Assembly (NCBI GenBank): GCA_903923905.1
Contig: CAIXZH010000059.1
Location: 16,717 to 80,716 of the forward strand
Origin: an uncultured Bacteroidia bacterium
GTDB taxonomy: Bacteria; Bacteroidota; Bacteroidia; Bacteroidales; Prolixibacteraceae
Direction of reading: 5' to 3'
Length of the DNA stretch: 64,000 bases
Of the stretch, positions 26,292-33,582 are shown in pieces (position 1 is the stretch's first letter; each line of letters opens with the position of its first letter). Made by a program: the position numbers and the translations under genes. The notes beneath the pieces were generated by a model. The model saw nothing but the letters and a program-made list of their open reading frames with translations, searched no databases and was not told where the DNA came from.

Positions 26292-27038
26292 TTATTCTGA
26301 GATTAATTGACAGCCTGGAACCAGATTCTCTCCCCAGTTTTGGTGGGTCACTTTAACCTCATTCCAAATGTCATTGATACGGATAATATCAGAATATGAG
26401 TACGTTGAATGTACAAATAGACAATGGGATGCATAGCAAAAATATTCAATCCCACTAAGCACCGGATCACTCAGCTCTTCGATATTCCAATTGCTTTTCT
26501 GCATCTCATCACCAACAAATATTTCCTCGCCGGCCTTGCTAAATAATTCGCATCCTTCGTCAAACCTGAACCCGATTAAGTTCTCATAACTATGATTTGC
26601 ATCCTCTAATACCTCTGCCATGGCCACATAATCTGACTGCCCATTATTTTCATCCTGTTCCAGTATTAATGCCGATTCTTCACTATTGAACCTTACTGAC
26701 ACAGTACCCTCCACACTAAAAGAATCAAGGAAATCATCACCTCGTGCTTTAAGCTCAGTCATTTGTTTGCAGAGCAGATTGGTACGATTTAAAACCTTTA
26801 CTGTACTTTCCATTAAAATCCGGTTAATCCGCTCAATTCCATTTATGGCTTCTGGAGTAAACACAAAATTGCAATTGATCAAATGTTTACGAACAGACAA
26901 ACAAGCGTCCAACTTATCATCCTTATAAGCCCTGCTTCGTTGGAATTCCTTATGCAGGATCTTAATCCGGTTCTCCAATTCCGGTAGTGACATTTTTTCA
27001 ATTTCATCGTAATATTCATTAACATCTTTCATCATCAA
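26292..27038 (-). CDS. Hypothetical protein, 248 aa
   Basis: Not recognised. The N-terminal half is helical and charged ('MSLPELENRIKILHKEFQRS', 'NGIERINRILMESTVKVLNR'). The C-terminal half is acidic and aromatic ('LSGIEYFCYASHCLFVHSTY', 'WNEVKVTHQNWGENLVPG'). No membrane segment is seen. It starts 30 bases after the DnaB-like ATPase gene and is co-oriented. A role as substrate-binding or adaptor protein for the cassette ATPases is only a guess. An ATG at 27038 or the next two Met codons could be the start. Confidence 0.7.
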   Translation of the reverse strand: MMMKDVNEYYDEIEKMSLPELENRIKILHKEFQRSRAYKDDKLDACLSVRKHLINCNFVFTPEAINGIERINRILMESTVKVLNRTNLLCKQMTELKARGDDFLDSFSVEGTVSVRFNSEESALILEQDENNGQSDYVAMAEVLEDANHSYENLIGFRFDEGCELFSKAGEEIFVGDEMQKSNWNIEELSDPVLSGIEYFCYASHCLFVHSTYSYSDIIRINDIWNEVKVTHQNWGENLVPGCQLISE

Positions 27039-27068
27039 AATGTATTAAAATCATTATTTTAAACAAAA

Positions 27069-27887
27069 TTATTTGCTAAAATTATTTGATTGTGAGACTA
27101 TCTTGGATAGGTTTGTCCGTTTAAAACGTCCCTTTCCCCCATTGAATTTCAATAGGCCACACTTACCCTGGAATGCTCCTTTAAGGCCGTACAGCATAGC
27201 ATGGTTACACAGGTTATACCCAAACTCATCTTCGGAATTTCCATACCTATCAGGTCTGACCAAATAATAGATTTCATCGACCTGGGAAATATCCGGATTG
27301 TAACGAAGTAGGCCTTCTAAATCGGGCTGGAACATGGGTTTTGCATCGATCGTATTTTCCAGCTGACTAAAAGCGACAATTGCGAGCTGAAATTCTGCGG
27401 CCAAAGACTTTAAGTGAGTCAGGTAATCAGGATTGGTTTCCTTAATCAATTGGATATAGTCGATAAAAACGACTTTCACCGGCACGTCGTTTCTTTGTTC
27501 AAGAAGCAGAGAGCGAATTTGCGCCAACGAATGGTCACCTGAGCAAATAAATAAATCCGGGCCTCCACTTCCGAGCCAATCAAGCGAGGCATCCACCGGG
27601 AAAAGACACCAATTATCTTTCGATAGAGCCAGGTATCGATTCTCTATTTCTGATTCCGATAATTCAAGCGAAATTATTAGCAACGGACAATCGCTGCTGG
27701 ATTTTGTCAATGAAAGCATCAGACTGGTTTTACCCATAGCTGGTCTGGCTCCGATTACAATTAGTTTTCCAGGATTATGAGCGAAATAGTCCATGATAGT
27801 TGCTGGTGAAGGAATCAGATAATGGGACAAAAGCTCCTTGTAATGATTTTTTTCCTCGTTCAAAGGAATGGATTTGTTCGTATTCAT
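27069..27887 (-). CDS. DnaB-like RecA-fold ATPase
   Basis: A 272-residue protein equivalent to the C-terminal motor domain of replicative helicase DnaB. Motifs are Walker A 'VIGARPAMGKTSLML' (about 44-58), the catalytic-Glu strand 'LLIISLELSESEIENR', Walker B 'VVFIDYIQLI' (139-148) and 'VAFSQL', all in DnaB order. The primase-binding N-terminal domain and the linker are absent, so it cannot be an ordinary replicative helicase. RadA/KaiC-like regulators are alternatives. It overlaps the metallophosphoesterase gene by 4 bases (ATGA), which implies translational coupling. Confidence 0.85.
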   Translation of the reverse strand: MNTNKSIPLNEEKNHYKELLSHYLIPSPATIMDYFAHNPGKLIVIGARPAMGKTSLMLSLTKSSSDCPLLIISLELSESEIENRYLALSKDNWCLFPVDASLDWLGSGGPDLFICSGDHSLAQIRSLLLEQRNDVPVKVVFIDYIQLIKETNPDYLTHLKSLAAEFQLAIVAFSQLENTIDAKPMFQPDLEGLLRYNPDISQVDEIYYLVRPDRYGNSEDEFGYNLCNHAMLYGLKGAFQGKCGLLKFNGGKGRFKRTNLSKIVSQSNNFSK

Positions 27888-28549
27888 AGGTTTATTGAAT
27901 GAGTATCAATTGTTGGTAATAGTAAACAGGTTATTGGTTTCCCAATTAGCTTATATGTAGCATTTTCTAAAGGATTAAGTCTATTGACCATCGAGGCATT
28001 TATAAACTTAGTTGTGTTATAGGATTCCATGCCGTTATGCCCATGCACATGACCAAAACAATGGATCTTAGGTCGCACTTTATTGATTTGGAGAAGCAAT
28101 TCATCGCATCCCATTCCACTATCTAGGATTCCTTTAGGCGGTCCATGGGTAATCAGTATATCAGTATCAAACGGTATTTTGTTCCAGGTCTTACTGATCT
28201 CTTTACCTTCCCTTTCATTAAAAGCCATCCCTAAAAAATAAGGCGTAACCGGCGAACCCCAAAACTTTATTCCTTCAATCACTGTCCCATTATTTTGAAG
28301 GTAAATGATATTGGCAGAAATTAATTTCTTCATCTCTCGAAGCGTCAACGACTCCAGAAACAGATCATGATTTCCCCCAATAAAAATCTTGTAGGTAAAA
28401 GGTTGACTGGTGAACCAATCCAGAAATTCGACACCTTCTTCTTCTGTCCCATATTCAGTAATATCTCCGGCATGAACCAAAACGGTTCCTGGGTTCAACT
28501 TTAAACGGTCGTGCAAACCATGCGTATCCGAAATAAACGTAATATCCAT
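27884..28549 (-). CDS. Calcineurin-like metallophosphoesterase
   Basis: A 221-residue phosphoesterase of the YfcE/Rv0805-like group. The metal ligands are complete: 'ISDTHGLHD' (D-x-H), 'VHAGDIT' (GD), 'GGNHD' (GNHD), 'LITHGPPKG' (H) and 'CFGHVHGHNG' (GHxH). These enzymes bind two divalent metals and hydrolyse phosphodiesters or monoesters; the substrate is unknown. Its coupling to a DnaB-like ATPase and a DnaA-like ATPase suggests action on nucleic acid or a nucleotide signal, by inference. It begins 59 bases after the DnaA-like gene. Confidence 0.92.
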   Translation of the reverse strand: MDITFISDTHGLHDRLKLNPGTVLVHAGDITEYGTEEEGVEFLDWFTSQPFTYKIFIGGNHDLFLESLTLREMKKLISANIIYLQNNGTVIEGIKFWGSPVTPYFLGMAFNEREGKEISKTWNKIPFDTDILITHGPPKGILDSGMGCDELLLQINKVRPKIHCFGHVHGHNGMESYNTTKFINASMVNRLNPLENATYKLIGKPITCLLLPTIDTHSINL

Positions 28550-28608
28550 ATCCTAAAAATTTTATTATTCATTTCTTTGTTTCGGCAAATTCCAAATAAT
28601 TTTTTGTA

Positions 28609-29298
28609 TCAGAATGGGTTACTCAATTTCAATAGTGAGTAATAACTGATCAACAAACGATTCATAAACACTCTAACGCACGAAGATTGCTCGTATGCTT
28701 CCTCTGCATACTTCTCGACAAATTCATTTGAATAATGTTGTTTCCCAATTAGTTTTAGAGTCTCCAATGAGGGATAGGAAGTATTCGCCTCAATAACAGA
28801 ATCAGTCTTAAAGTAATTTGAAATAGCTTTTGAAGTGATCTCTTTACTTGCTGAAAAAATGATTCTACCGCCTCTTTTTATAAATTCGGTTAAAATTTCT
28901 TGCAGCCAATTAAATACCTGTGGAGAATCTGTGCGTAGTGGATGGTACTCCGTAATATTGTCCAAGTAATCAATTAAGCAAAATGAGCAATTCTGAAGAG
29001 ATTTCTCAAAACTATCCTTGTCATTTTTGAAAATAGTAAAAAGACTGGGCGGCGAAGGGCTTGGAAATACAATTTTGATGTCGTTTTTTAAGAGCTCATT
29101 TGCAGCACCTTGCAACAAATGTCTTTTCCCGTTTCCGGGTTCACCTTTGATAATCAAGATTTCGCCTAAAACTTCATCCGAAATAAATAGTTTCACTATT
29201 TCCACATCTGCCTTTGGGTTGTCACTAAAGAACCCATTCAATAAATTAGGTTCACGTACTGGTATATTTAAGAATTCTTCTGATAAATTATTTTCCAT
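28609..29298 (-). CDS. DnaA/Hda-like AAA+ ATPase
   Basis: A 229-residue AAA+ module. Walker A is 'IKGEPGNGKRHLLQGAAN' (about 50-67), resembling the DnaA loop but with Arg after the P-loop Lys instead of Thr/Ser. Walker B-like 'CSFCLIDYLDNI' follows (about 104-115), then 'GGRIIFSASKEI' as sensor-1 strand and a helical lid (about 165-229). The DnaA domain IV that binds DnaA boxes is absent, so it is closer to Hda/DnaC-type loaders or regulators. It lies 10 bases after the AAA+ gene. The changed P-loop residue may lower hydrolysis. Confidence 0.75.
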   Translation of the reverse strand: MENNLSEEFLNIPVREPNLLNGFFSDNPKADVEIVKLFISDEVLGEILIIKGEPGNGKRHLLQGAANELLKNDIKIVFPSPSPPSLFTIFKNDKDSFEKSLQNCSFCLIDYLDNITEYHPLRTDSPQVFNWLQEILTEFIKRGGRIIFSASKEITSKAISNYFKTDSVIEANTSYPSLETLKLIGKQHYSNEFVEKYAEEAYEQSSCVRVFMNRLLISYYSLLKLSNPF

Positions 29299-29308
29299 AA
29301 TTTTTTAT

Positions 29309-30442
29309 TTAAGCCTTAAATCCCATTGAATTGCCTCTTTTGACTTGCTGGAAATCCGTCTCCTCCTGGTTATAAATGGCAGTCAGCGTCATTGAAGAAT
29401 TTAGCTCGGTTGTGAACCCCAGTTTCATCGATAGCGCCTGAGCTTTGGGCACATCGAGGTCTTTAAATTCGTATTTGGCAATCAACCGACCTTTCCGCAT
29501 TAAGGCGTTATCAATTTTTGAGATATCCGTATTGAAGGAACAAATTACCTGGATATTTAAACAGTCAGAAAGCAGACCATCTGAAATATTTAGCAATGCT
29601 GATACCGGTGAATTTCCATTCTTCTCCCGGTCGACTACGATGTTTTCGGCATCCTCTATCACAAAAATAGAATTGGGATTGTCAATCAGAATTGAAATAA
29701 GGTCCGGATTTGTGATTGCATTGGCCATGTTGGGTGGCAGAAAAATGACACTCTTTTTAACCGATGAAATCAGAAAACGAATATATGAAGTCTTGCCTGT
29801 ACCGGGCTTGCCATGCAAAAGTACCAGCCCTTTATCGTTTTTCTTAGAAAGCCGTTTCAGAATAGTCTGGTGGATTTGCTTAAAATCATCATTGTAGTTA
29901 TCGTCAATGCTTAGTTTGGGTTTGGTGATTTTCATCACTTTGGTCTCAATGCCGGTTCGGGTGCTAACCAGAAGTGATATCTCTGAACTGTTAATGGTTT
30001 TCCGTTCCTTGAATTTTTTGATCTCCCGGATTATTGCCTCAACCTTAAGAATATCAGTGTTCCGATAAAGAAACCGGACAATGGAACTCTGAGTGTCGAA
30101 GTAGACGATCAAATCATCGTACAAAAAATAGAAGATGTCATCGATTTCAGCGCTTCGTCTCTCGCCATAATAAATCCTTGCAAAGTGCGAATCTTTGATT
30201 TCCAATTTATAATACTCCGCAAACCAGAGATTCGCCTTTTTACAATTAATTCTGATCTCATTGATAAAATTTGGGATCTGATTGAATCTGGCGACAAACA
30301 AATGTTTCTCGTTGAGATACGACGATCTTGTTCTGTCAATAAATACATTTGACAAAGCGGAATTCTCTGAAGGCTGATTTGCATCAACCGGCATTCGTCT
30401 TCCTCCAAAGTGGTTTTTAAATAAAAGCGTATCTGACTCCAT
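29309..30442 (-). CDS. BCS1-like AAA+ ATPase
   Basis: A 377-residue protein. An N-terminal region of about 190 residues without known motifs is followed by a classic AAA+ domain: Walker A 'LLHGKPGTGKTSYIRF' (about 208-223), Walker B 'SIFVIEDAENIV' (258-269), 'LLNISDGLLSD', sensor-1 'VICSFNTDISKID' (N304) and arginine-finger segment 'LMRKGRLIAKYEF' (R318). The 'LLNISDG' to 'MRKGRL' stretch follows BCS1 and FtsH-type proteins. It is the first gene of the seven-gene cassette and has a -7 box plus a WYL-like operator directly upstream. It may be an unfolding or remodelling motor; the target is unknown. Confidence 0.85.
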   Translation of the reverse strand: MESDTLLFKNHFGGRRMPVDANQPSENSALSNVFIDRTRSSYLNEKHLFVARFNQIPNFINEIRINCKKANLWFAEYYKLEIKDSHFARIYYGERRSAEIDDIFYFLYDDLIVYFDTQSSIVRFLYRNTDILKVEAIIREIKKFKERKTINSSEISLLVSTRTGIETKVMKITKPKLSIDDNYNDDFKQIHQTILKRLSKKNDKGLVLLHGKPGTGKTSYIRFLISSVKKSVIFLPPNMANAITNPDLISILIDNPNSIFVIEDAENIVVDREKNGNSPVSALLNISDGLLSDCLNIQVICSFNTDISKIDNALMRKGRLIAKYEFKDLDVPKAQALSMKLGFTTELNSSMTLTAIYNQEETDFQQVKRGNSMGFKA

Positions 30443-30465
30443 AAACTTGTTCTTTGTTCAGGAGT

Positions 30466-30473
30466 CAAAAGTA
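30466..30473 (-). promoter_or_regulatory. -7 box (TACTTTTG) of the cassette
   Basis: The minus strand reads TACTTTTG, matching TAnnTTTG, 23 bases upstream of the AAA+ ATG. The equivalent box of the WYL gene is 22 bases from its ATG. The operator-like site starts 7 bases further upstream in both promoters. Confidence 0.6.
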
Positions 30474-30480
30474 GGAGTTG

Positions 30481-30503
30481 AGTCAGACAGAAGATGTCGT
30501 AGT
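30481..30503. promoter_or_regulatory. Second WYL-type operator, in front of the cassette
   Basis: Arms 'agtcagaca' (30481-30489) and 'tgtcgtagt' (30495-30503) flank the spacer 'gaaga'. The distal arm is identical to that of the WYL operator (9 of 9). The proximal arm matches at 6 of 9 positions. The spacer is 5 bases in both, and both lie exactly 7 bases from a -7 box. Confidence 0.65.
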
Positions 30504-30590
30504 GTAAGAGTGATCTGAAAATACTTGGGAATCTTTTCAGATTAAAGTTCCAGGAGGAGGTCAGACAGCTTCAACTTTACCCATAATATA

Positions 30591-31301
30591 TCATAGATCA
30601 AAGGTTACCATTAAAGGTTTATGGTCGCTATGTTTTGTCCAATCTTCATATTTGCCAATCTCAACGTTTATTAATTTGTCAATCAGGTTGATAGATGCAA
30701 AACAAAAGTCAATATGAAAAGGACGATCCTTCTTTCGTTGCATAAAAAGGGTGCTGTCTTTTTCATGACCCTGAATTTGATTATGAAAATGGTGATAGGT
30801 ACTTACAATGTTTTTGATTTTTAAAAAGTCAACCAAGTTGGAGTGATTGGCTTTTCTATTGGGTTTGTCAAAAATTGTATTGGTGTTAAAGTCACCTGCG
30901 ATGATTATGTTTTCTCCATCTAATAAATCAGAATAATACTGAACTGCATTCCATATCTGCTCAGTATAGTTGTCATTATTTGCAGGCTTTTGAGTCCAAA
31001 CTGCAAAGACAGAGTAACTGGTTTTATCATTATACACAGACAACGGTATTACATATTTAAAATCGGGATTATGGATTTCGAGTAACTTCATCTTGAAATC
31101 ACCATATGTAAAGACGCCGATTCCTTTTGTAGGAAGATCTCCATACCAAAAAATATCATTAGGTTGTTTGGTGTAAAGGCCGAAATCAAGCCGCTCTTTA
31201 TTTTCACATTCGGGCACAATCAGAATATCCGGTTGTTCGGCCAGAATAAATTCCGCCTTCTTCCGAAAGGCCATATTACAATTCCAGGTTATTATTTTCA
31301 T
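30591..31301 (-). CDS. Endonuclease/exonuclease/phosphatase family protein
   Basis: A 236-residue EEP-fold enzyme. It shows the metal-binding start 'MKIITWNCNMAFRKKAE', 'ILIVPECENKERL' (E ligand), 'NIIIAGDFNTNTIFD' (D-x-N) and the C-terminal 'DWTKHSDHKPLMVTF' (SDH). All catalytic residues of the DNase I/exonuclease III fold are present. No signal peptide is seen, so it should act in the cytoplasm on nucleic acid or on phosphoesters. It follows the ADP-ribosylglycohydrolase by 30 bases and ends before the cassette promoter. Confidence 0.92.
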   Translation of the reverse strand: MKIITWNCNMAFRKKAEFILAEQPDILIVPECENKERLDFGLYTKQPNDIFWYGDLPTKGIGVFTYGDFKMKLLEIHNPDFKYVIPLSVYNDKTSYSVFAVWTQKPANNDNYTEQIWNAVQYYSDLLDGENIIIAGDFNTNTIFDKPNRKANHSNLVDFLKIKNIVSTYHHFHNQIQGHEKDSTLFMQRKKDRPFHIDFCFASINLIDKLINVEIGKYEDWTKHSDHKPLMVTFDL

Positions 31302-31331
31302 TCTAATAATTTAGTTGTTTTAAGAAAAAGT

Positions 31332-32444
31332 TTAATAACCAGGATACTTATTCCACCAATCTTTGTGGATGTCGTTACCTTTCTCTTTAATACCAGTATG
31401 AAGGTCTTTACCAATTTCTCTGACAATATCGGAATATCGCAAATTAGAAATCCATTCTTCAGGTATTGCTTTTAGTCTATTGATCAGGCCAAGAATATTC
31501 CCCGTTATTGATCCAGTACTGTCACTGTCCCCACTGTGATTGACTGCTGCTAATACCCCTGACCTGAAATCAGTCTTGTATATAAGACTACAGAACAACG
31601 AGATGGAAAGGGCCTCTTCTCCTACCCAACCTCCTCCTAATTTTTCAATAAGTTCTGGAATCCTCTCTGGCTCTGACTTCAGTATCGACTTAGATTCTTC
31701 GTAAAGATTTAAAGCATTTTCAACAGCTTTGTGGGTTTCAGAGCAGCCTTCCCATTTCTCAAGTATAATGAGGGCATTTTTTATGGCTGATTCAAGTTCC
31801 TCCCCAATTGCCAGATCTGAAATTACAGAGGCGAAAAAACCAGCACTTAAGTACCCCGAAGGATGTCCGTGAGTAATAGCTGCCATGTCACAGGCTACCT
31901 TGAATGATTCATTATTCATGCCTGGAAATAACAACCCAACCGGCGCCACCCTCATAATTCCTCCGCAACCTTTACTATTGTTGATAGGATTATCAATCTC
32001 TCCAATAATTCCACTTTGCAAGGCAGAAATACAAGTGTTTCCTGGAGCCCTTTTTTTAAACAATTCCTTCCGCTGAATCAGCCATCCCTTTTCAATGTCA
32101 TATACGCCTTCGATAATCTTTGATCTGTCAATGCTAATACCTTGAGTATGCAACCATCGTAAATAGGCATGGTATCCAACTACAATAATCGATGTAATAC
32201 CTTTAGCAGCTTGGCGTTGCCAGGACCGAAGCAGACCTTCTGCTGTAAACAAGGTCATTTGAGTATCGTCTGTAAATTCACCTTTCCCATCCTTGTATTC
32301 AACATAACCGGTTACTCCTGACGATCCGAAACTCTCCTTTATTTGCACGATACTCATAAACTCAATTGGAGCGCCTAAGGCATCACCTATGGCTCCGCCC
32401 AGCAGGCAGGCAACAAAGTTTTCTTGAGAGAGTTTTGATACCAT
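31332..32444 (-). CDS. ADP-ribosylglycohydrolase family protein
   Basis: A 370-residue all-helical DraG/ARH-type hydrolase. Key motifs are 'CLLGGAIGDALGAPIEF' (N-terminal), 'FTDDTQMTLFTAEGLLRS' (metal-binding Thr-Asp-Asp), 'GCGGIMRVAPVGLLF' and 'NHSGDSDSTGSITGNILGL' (second Asp-x-Asp metal motif). It removes ADP-ribose from a protein or nucleic-acid side chain using two Mg2+ ions. No ADP-ribosyltransferase gene was recognised nearby, so it could counter an incoming effector or act on another substrate. It is 30 bases upstream of the EEP gene. Confidence 0.93.
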   Translation of the reverse strand: MVSKLSQENFVACLLGGAIGDALGAPIEFMSIVQIKESFGSSGVTGYVEYKDGKGEFTDDTQMTLFTAEGLLRSWQRQAAKGITSIIVVGYHAYLRWLHTQGISIDRSKIIEGVYDIEKGWLIQRKELFKKRAPGNTCISALQSGIIGEIDNPINNSKGCGGIMRVAPVGLLFPGMNNESFKVACDMAAITHGHPSGYLSAGFFASVISDLAIGEELESAIKNALIILEKWEGCSETHKAVENALNLYEESKSILKSEPERIPELIEKLGGGWVGEEALSISLFCSLIYKTDFRSGVLAAVNHSGDSDSTGSITGNILGLINRLKAIPEEWISNLRYSDIVREIGKDLHTGIKEKGNDIHKDWWNKYPGY

Positions 32445-32560
32445 TTAAATCCTACAATTGACTGTAATAATTTTCAATAAAATTCAGTAGAAAAATCCAG
32501 ATTGAATGTCTGTCGTTATGGGTCAATAACTTTAGGATTATTCACAAAGTATAAAAACTA

Positions 32561-33490
32561 TTAATCCTGTTTATGATATCCTTGATTAATTAAGAACATG
32601 ATATAATCCAAATCTGAGTTTTGATCAATTTTCAAATCATAATCTCCAGGAGCATAATGACCGATATTACTTACATCTTTGCAAATATTTTTTGGATCAT
32701 CTAGTTCACCTTTTTTCTTGTTTATCCAGCACCATAATACTTCCTTTCCTATATAAACCGAAAAGAAATTGGCCTTTCTTTTAAAACCTAAATACATTTT
32801 CCGAGGAACGATTTCAATATCACTACCAATATTTAAAATCCGTTCCTTCAAATTAACATAGATTTGTTTAGTTGATTCCAAGACCTTTGATTGATTCAGA
32901 TGATCCTCTTCCGTCATTATTTTCACTTCCTTTGAAACAGTATTAACTATACTATTATTGCCGGCTGTAACAGTAGTTGCTATACTCTCTTTTGAGGTAG
33001 TCTTGTGTTGAATCAATCCTAATAAATTATTCTCATATCGCTTTATTTCCCAGAGTTCGAAAGGAACATCTTTGAAGTTAATAGAATGCTTCTGATATTC
33101 AGTAAAGAAGGGTGATACGAAAATAACCTTTGATTGTGTCCAATCGACATCATTCTTTTTTAATGGTTCTTTAGAAATTTCATTGTATTCAAGAATAAAA
33201 TCAGATTTGTTGTTTATCATCAAAGACATATAAGTGTATCCCTGATCAATAACTGAGAAATTTCGCTCTTTTTTATATTCAATAACCACAAAAGATTTGT
33301 TCTCTCTATCAAATCCCAAGGTGTCTATTCGAAAGTTCTTTATTGTTAGCTCCGATTTTACAAATTGAAGATTAAACAACTCCTCTAAATTTTTCTCAAT
33401 CAGATTTTGAATTTCCTTCTCGAGTTTGAAATCATTGAAAGAAATGCTCTTTAATTTCTCATTTGTAATTGAATATAGTTTCATTATCAA
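32561..33490 (-). CDS. DUF5655-type protein with PD-(D/E)XK-like N-terminus
   Basis: A 309-residue protein. The N-terminal half has a nuclease-like core: 'ELFNLQFVKSELTIKNFRID', then 'SFVVIEYKKERNFSVIDQGY' with the D...E-x-K order of PD-(D/E)XK enzymes. The C-terminal part (about 215-305) matches the DUF5655 pattern ('VNLKERILNIGSDIEIVPRK', 'KANFFSVYIGKEVLWCWINK', 'NIGHYAPGDYDLKI'). Such proteins are often annotated 'DUF5655 domain-containing' or 'predicted transport protein'. The start may be the next Met at 33484. It lies 92 bases after hsdR, co-oriented, and may belong to the restriction locus. Confidence 0.75.
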   Translation of the reverse strand: MIMKLYSITNEKLKSISFNDFKLEKEIQNLIEKNLEELFNLQFVKSELTIKNFRIDTLGFDRENKSFVVIEYKKERNFSVIDQGYTYMSLMINNKSDFILEYNEISKEPLKKNDVDWTQSKVIFVSPFFTEYQKHSINFKDVPFELWEIKRYENNLLGLIQHKTTSKESIATTVTAGNNSIVNTVSKEVKIMTEEDHLNQSKVLESTKQIYVNLKERILNIGSDIEIVPRKMYLGFKRKANFFSVYIGKEVLWCWINKKKGELDDPKNICKDVSNIGHYAPGDYDLKIDQNSDLDYIMFLINQGYHKQD

Positions 33491-33582
33491 ATCTTTTTAA
33501 TTTTATTTTTTCTCAGTCTCATTTTTCTCCAGTTGTTCAACCATTTTTTACTTTAATCCGCAATGATCATATAATTAATAAT

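Noticed and set aside
28609..29298. DnaA-like gene as a replication initiator with an origin nearby
   Set aside because: It lacks the DNA-binding domain IV, and no DnaA-box cluster was noticed around it.
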